Source: Glossina fuscipes (taxonomy: Eukaryota > Arthropoda > Insecta > Diptera > Glossinidae). From it: a stretch of 64,000 nt of DNA. Shown here in pieces: positions 59,369 through 64,000 of this stretch (the stretch's first letter is position 1; each line of letters starts with the position of its first letter). The position numbers and the translations under genes were made by a program. The DNA is taken from assembly GCF_014805625.2 (NCBI RefSeq), contig NW_023998415.1, positions 23,094,723 to 23,158,722 on the forward strand, written 5' to 3'. The notes beneath the pieces are model-generated. The model was not told where the DNA came from. It made no database searches and saw only the letters and a program-made list of their open reading frames with translations.

Positions 59369-61764
59369 TGCTCAAGCTCAAGTACGAGCTTGGCGGTGCA
59401 AGAACACATTTAAATTCTCTATCGGCCAGAACTCGAAGTAACTTTCCGATAGAAGACATAGAAAAAAGATCGGCTCGGATCGGATCAGTATTATTTGAAG
59501 AGATATTATTCATAAAGTAATTTCGCTATGTTTGACGGTTGCGTAAACGCATTTACAACAATAATTGATACGTAAATGACGTACACTTTGCTATGAGAAT
59601 AAATGCAAAAGTAAAAAAAAAAGTTAAGAGACTAAGAAATGTATTCAGCTGCATAATGATGTAATTTCAAATATATTCGTTAGGTGATGTTGCATACAAT
59701 GCCATATGGTGTATGGTCTCTACCGATCGAATGATTCCTCGCGTGTGCACAAACTTATGGTAGCTATCAAAACAAATTTGATTCAAGTAGACGATAATTT
59801 TTCTCTTACTTTTCATCAAAGCTCGTCACAGCAACGTTTCAAGTCAATTTATTTTGATTTTAGAAGAAGGCAAAGTTAGCTACGTTTATATGTATGTATA
59901 TTTAATATTTTACAGATAGACATATTTTCATTTTATGGCATCATTGTAGCGCATTGTATAGAAATATTGAAAACTTTAAAATCAATATACGGGGATAATT
60001 ACTAGTAAGCCGATGTGTTAACAAACATTGTCATTTTGCTTTAAAACAACATTCAGACTATTGCTCTGGCATGTAACAAGCAAAAAAAAAAAGAAAAAAA
60101 AAGAAAAGAATAAACAACTTGGCATTTAACATATAAGCCGGAGCAAATGTTGTTTTCGTTATTAAGCTTTAAAATAGACAAACAGACCGACAAAAGTTTA
60201 AAAAGAATATAAATATGAAATAAATGAACTAAAACGTTACGCTAATGTGCGTATAGAGTACACTAACGTAAACGGTACAATGCTTTGCCAATTTAATTCA
60301 CACGCTACACGACGATGATGGCGAGTGCGGGCAGTAGTGGTCGTGCGAAAAATTTTGGGAAATGCATAAAGAGAGAATGCAAAAAAAAAAAAAAAAAAAA
60401 ATTAAAAAAATAAATAAATAAAACAGGCATCAAACGTCTCATTGTTTCACTGATCTTTTTTTTTTTTTTTTTAACATAGTATTTCAATTCCGCTATAGGG
60501 AATTGCTGTTGTTGTGTGTTTGCGCAATTTACAATAAATATTTATTACCATTTTTTTTTTCTTCGCCATAAACTTCCCTTTTAGCTGAGACCGAGTTAGA
60601 AACAAAAAAATGTAAAAAAAAAAAACAAAAGATTTATTGAAAAATGTAAATATTTATTATTGCAGTCGCCATACAACCGCATAAGTACATACACCAAAGC
60701 GGTGCTAAGGGGCTTTTCCCGATACTTATACGGCCGCTGGTATATACAATTTATTCCAAATCCCATCGAATCCATGGCATTCCATTCCAAACTTAGGTAC
60801 GAAGCCTTCTTTTTAAAATTGAAAAATCTTTGCCAAGAACATATGCACCTTTAGAAGTTTAAGTTAAGTGATAGACGATAATTGATCTCATCTGTATACA
60901 TAGCTATGTGTGTGAGATATTACATACGGGATGAGAAAATGAGTATAGCGCTGTTGTACGATCGTTCAAGTAAGAAACATTTTATTTATTTTTACTATCA
61001 TTATATTTGTTTTTGCTATGATTTAATTTTTCAATTTATCAACAGATGTTCAAAAGTTGTTTATTTACACAGATAGTCGCACACATACATGTTTTCACCT
61101 ACATGTTTACACTTGCATCTATTAATTATGCTTCTGTAATCATCTTCACAATGCATGCTGCCTTCAGCATAAAATGCCTAACACTTGTAAATTTGCTTAA
61201 TCTGTTTGTTTAACATTTTACAATAACCATTTGAATTAAGATCTATAATTAGAAAATATCTCTCTCTCCTGACATAGAAAAAAAAAAAAAAAAAAAAAAA
61301 AACTGGAAAATAGTTAGGTTAGATTTATGGGTACTCACTGCCTTATACCTGGTAGGAGGAAAGGAAAACATATGAAGCTAATTAGCTTCCGCTTTATTCT
61401 CATCATAAATAGATTTTGGACCGATTTACTGAAATTGCAATCGAAAAGCATAGTTCCATTTTCCTGTATATGGAAAGTAATACTTGGGTTTAGTTTTTAT
61501 CTAGCAGCTGGCATTGTCAGGAAGTGGCAACAGGCAAATTCCCAGCAAAGTAAAATACATGTTTCACCTCAAATCCGACGACTGAATACTATTCTCTTCA
61601 TATCAATTTCTCGCATATACATCGCGACATCAGTATTTCAGCTACTTTCTCTGTTACGCTTTTGTTTTTTTTTTTTTCACGTCTTCTTAAATTTTATTTG
61701 AAACTCAGAAAGGTCTTTGGTGGAGACGTTAGAAGGATGCTGCAGATGCTTCCTTTTGTAAATT
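59369..61764. other. Non-coding, homopolymers
   Basis: No gene. A-runs at 60380-60400 and 61279-61302, a T-run at 60458-60472. The 124-codon plus frame at 61327-61701 has no recognisable domain. Confidence 0.45.
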
Positions 61765-62200
61765 TTGTTTATCGTATCGATGCATTGCTTTCTTGACGGC
61801 TACGAACGACCATCCATTTCAAACACTTGCTGCTTCCACTGCGCTTGGCATACGTTTGTTAAGACCCAGCACTTCTTTGGCTTGGTTTGGCTGCTAACTT
61901 TCGTAGCTCTTGGCAAAGATGCGTCTTATTTCTTTAAAACATTTGGATCGTTTCCTTTCCGTTTAAGAGCGAGAATACCATATGATATTCCGTTTACTTT
62001 ATACCTGACAAATACGCTCTTGCATGAGCAAGACACGTCACCTCCTCGCAACACAAAAAATTCATATGCAGGCAAAACAGGCATCTTTAACGAGGTTGGA
62101 GACCCCACGCTCGAACTAACACTTCGCGACGTGTCGCGAGTCCGAGTTGGTAAAATCGCTTTTCTATATGTCACAATTGAAGATATTTCAAGCACTTGAT
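61765..62200. other. GC-richer block open on both strands, unassigned
   Basis: A 144-codon plus frame (61765-62199) and an 89-codon minus frame (62195-61926) overlap. The block is visibly less AT-rich than its neighbours and includes a short palindrome TCGCGACGTGTCGCGA at 62124-62139. Neither translation matches a family I know. It could be a decayed exon, a TE remnant or a chance consequence of composition. Confidence 0.25.
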
Positions 62201-64000
62201 AAAGATAACTATATAGTGTACGAAAAAAATCAATGCATGTTTCCTGATCAACTTCTGGTTGCCGTACATCGTATACAGAAGCCGATCGCTATTAGACACG
62301 ATTGAGTCGATATGTCCTGCACTAAATAAATATACAATGACAGACTCGGAATGTAGCGTAAATGTAGCGGCAGATACACGTAGTCCAATGTTTCATTTCA
62401 CTTAAATTCATTTTTTCCCGTCTGTCTCGTAAAAATATTTAAGAATCTTTCTTATTTCCAATTTTTGTCGCCGCTAGTTGTGTTGTTGTTGGGGCTGCTA
62501 TTTTGTTATAAAAAGCCAAAAAAAGAAAAAAAAGGAAATTTATTTTGAAAATAAAAATTTCGTGTAAAATTTTTTTAATCGTGTGTTGCTTAGTCAATCC
62601 GGTCAAACGGTCTTTGACTTTTTTAATATACATGTATACATGCACGCAACCATATACACCACATCAAGAAGAATTACTTAAAGCACGAACAAAAAAAAAA
62701 AGAAAAAAAGAAAGGTAACATCTGCCTTAGAACGAATCTTCAATACCCCCTTCCTCAAGCCATCTGCGCAGAACTTGGAAAGTATTTTTATTATAATAAT
62801 TCCGAGCGTGCCATACGGTAGGTGTCCGATATTTTGATTCAATAGTTCGTCTTAGTCGCACTTGAAAGGGCTTTATCATATGTGAGGCGCATTTTTAGAT
62901 GCATCAAGGTTATCTTTTCATTGACAATTTCAACAGTCCGCATAAATGTTTGCGGCTTATTTTGAACTTTTCCTTTCTTATCGGCGTAGTTGTGTGCGGA
63001 GAGATCATGTTCTATATATTTCGCCCTCGACTACGTGTGTATATGCCAAGTTTTAATTTTCCATCTGAATTTTCATAGCGATAAGTTTGCCAAGAAGAGA
63101 TAAAGGACCCGACCGAAATTGGTTGAGTATTCATAAGCTTTACGGAGTTTCTAGGGTATATGGCCAGGTGTTGTTACATATGTACGACAAAATCTAATCT
63201 ACTGACAATTCCGATGTAACCGATGGGCATAAAAAGAGAAATAGAATTTTTGGCATCATCGTGCGAAGCACAGTAACAACAAGAATATTTTTAAAATTTA
63301 TTCACACAAAGTTTATTTATACAAAAAATTAAAAATAAAAAATCAAAATACAAATGCTGCATATTTGTATCATTAAACGGATATTGCATAAATCTTAGAA
63401 CGGACAGAAAAAGTAAAATATTCATAGCTTTTGTTCTCCTCTCGTGTTTGTTATTTTTGTTGTTAAATAGAGAAAATAACAAAATAAACACAACTACAAT
63501 GCATATTTCTATATCCCATAGATAGATAGGATGGACGGACCCATAAAAATGTTGTTATTTCTCTTGGCAAAAAAAACCCGGAAATAAATGTTCGAAGCCC
63601 TTTCAAATACATATGCACTCATTCTTCTCGGTTAGCGAAGCCGTCCGTTTTTGTCGTTTGCTCGTCTTGATTAAAATACAAATTTGAAATTTGCAATAAA
63701 TGCAAGTTTTTCAATTTATGGCTGACTGACCGACAGATTTTTCACCGGCCGGCGAATATATGGCTCCAATCGATCCGGTGATGGGCTAAACGATTTGCAA
63801 TATTTTTGATATTTTTTCTTCAAAAAATATCCTTCACAAGGGCTTTGTAAGGATTATCATATTGTTTCCAACTATTATTGAGTTAGATTGAAGTGTTGTT
63901 GGACTTTTTTGCTTTAAGAAATTCTAACGCCTTAAAGAGTTATCGGTCTAAAGAGGATTGAACTTTTCGCTTTCAAGTTAGCATTGATGAGGGGAGGGGG
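62201..64000. other. Non-coding, nothing recognised
   Basis: AT-rich sequence to the right edge with A-runs near 62690-62710. Sequence at 63130-63180 is weakly reminiscent of a DINE-like head in minus orientation but too degraded to call. Confidence 0.4.

Noticed and set aside
1..64000. A novel multi-gene system, CRISPR array, operon or viral cluster
   Set aside because: The sequence is a fly intronic region with one recognisable gene and dispersed repeats; no cluster of conserved open frames or regularly spaced repeats of that kind is present.

Overview
The window is AT-rich, intron-dominated eukaryotic DNA from a higher fly (Diptera). Evidence for this is a glypican gene of the Dally type, DINE-1/Helentron-like dispersed repeats, fossil mariner transposases and Tc1-type MITEs. 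A tephritid-like fly would fit, but the species cannot be fixed from sequence alone. Only one protein-coding gene is supported: the glypican dally, on the minus strand, in four internal exons (18032-17889, 3074-2951, 2796-2374, 2202-2013). Splice phases match at every junction, and the exons encode about 293 residues of the glypican core with 10 of its expected 14 cysteines. The N-terminal (signal peptide) exon was not found. The C-terminal part (last three cysteines, heparan-sulfate attachment sites, GPI signal) lies beyond the left edge.

Layout: 1-2012 is dally intron with a tRNA-derived SINE near 1350-1613. 2013-3074 holds three exons split by introns of 171 and 154 bp. 3075-17888 is a 14.8-kb intron. 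It contains a four-copy degenerate pyrimidine-rich tandem repeat, two MITEs with Tc1-like ends, a long DINE-like element carrying a 489-bp inverted repeat around a 10-N assembly gap, a mariner scrap and several microsatellites. 17889-18032 is the first glypican-core exon found. 18033-64000 (46 kb) has no recognisable gene and is most simply the long upstream intron or 5' region of dally. It holds three more mariner fossils (about 28850-29250, 33852-34318, 44179-44850), further DINE-like repeats (29601-30370, 46662-46850, 54538-55250), MITE ends, a second possible tRNA-derived SINE (52651-52833) and many simple repeats.

Nearly all other open reading frames are short, low-complexity or TE-derived and were left out. 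I found no operon, CRISPR array, toxin, virus or novel multi-gene system. The most interesting items are the inverted repeat at the assembly gap, the MITE/microsatellite structures, the two SINEs and the compact dally exon.
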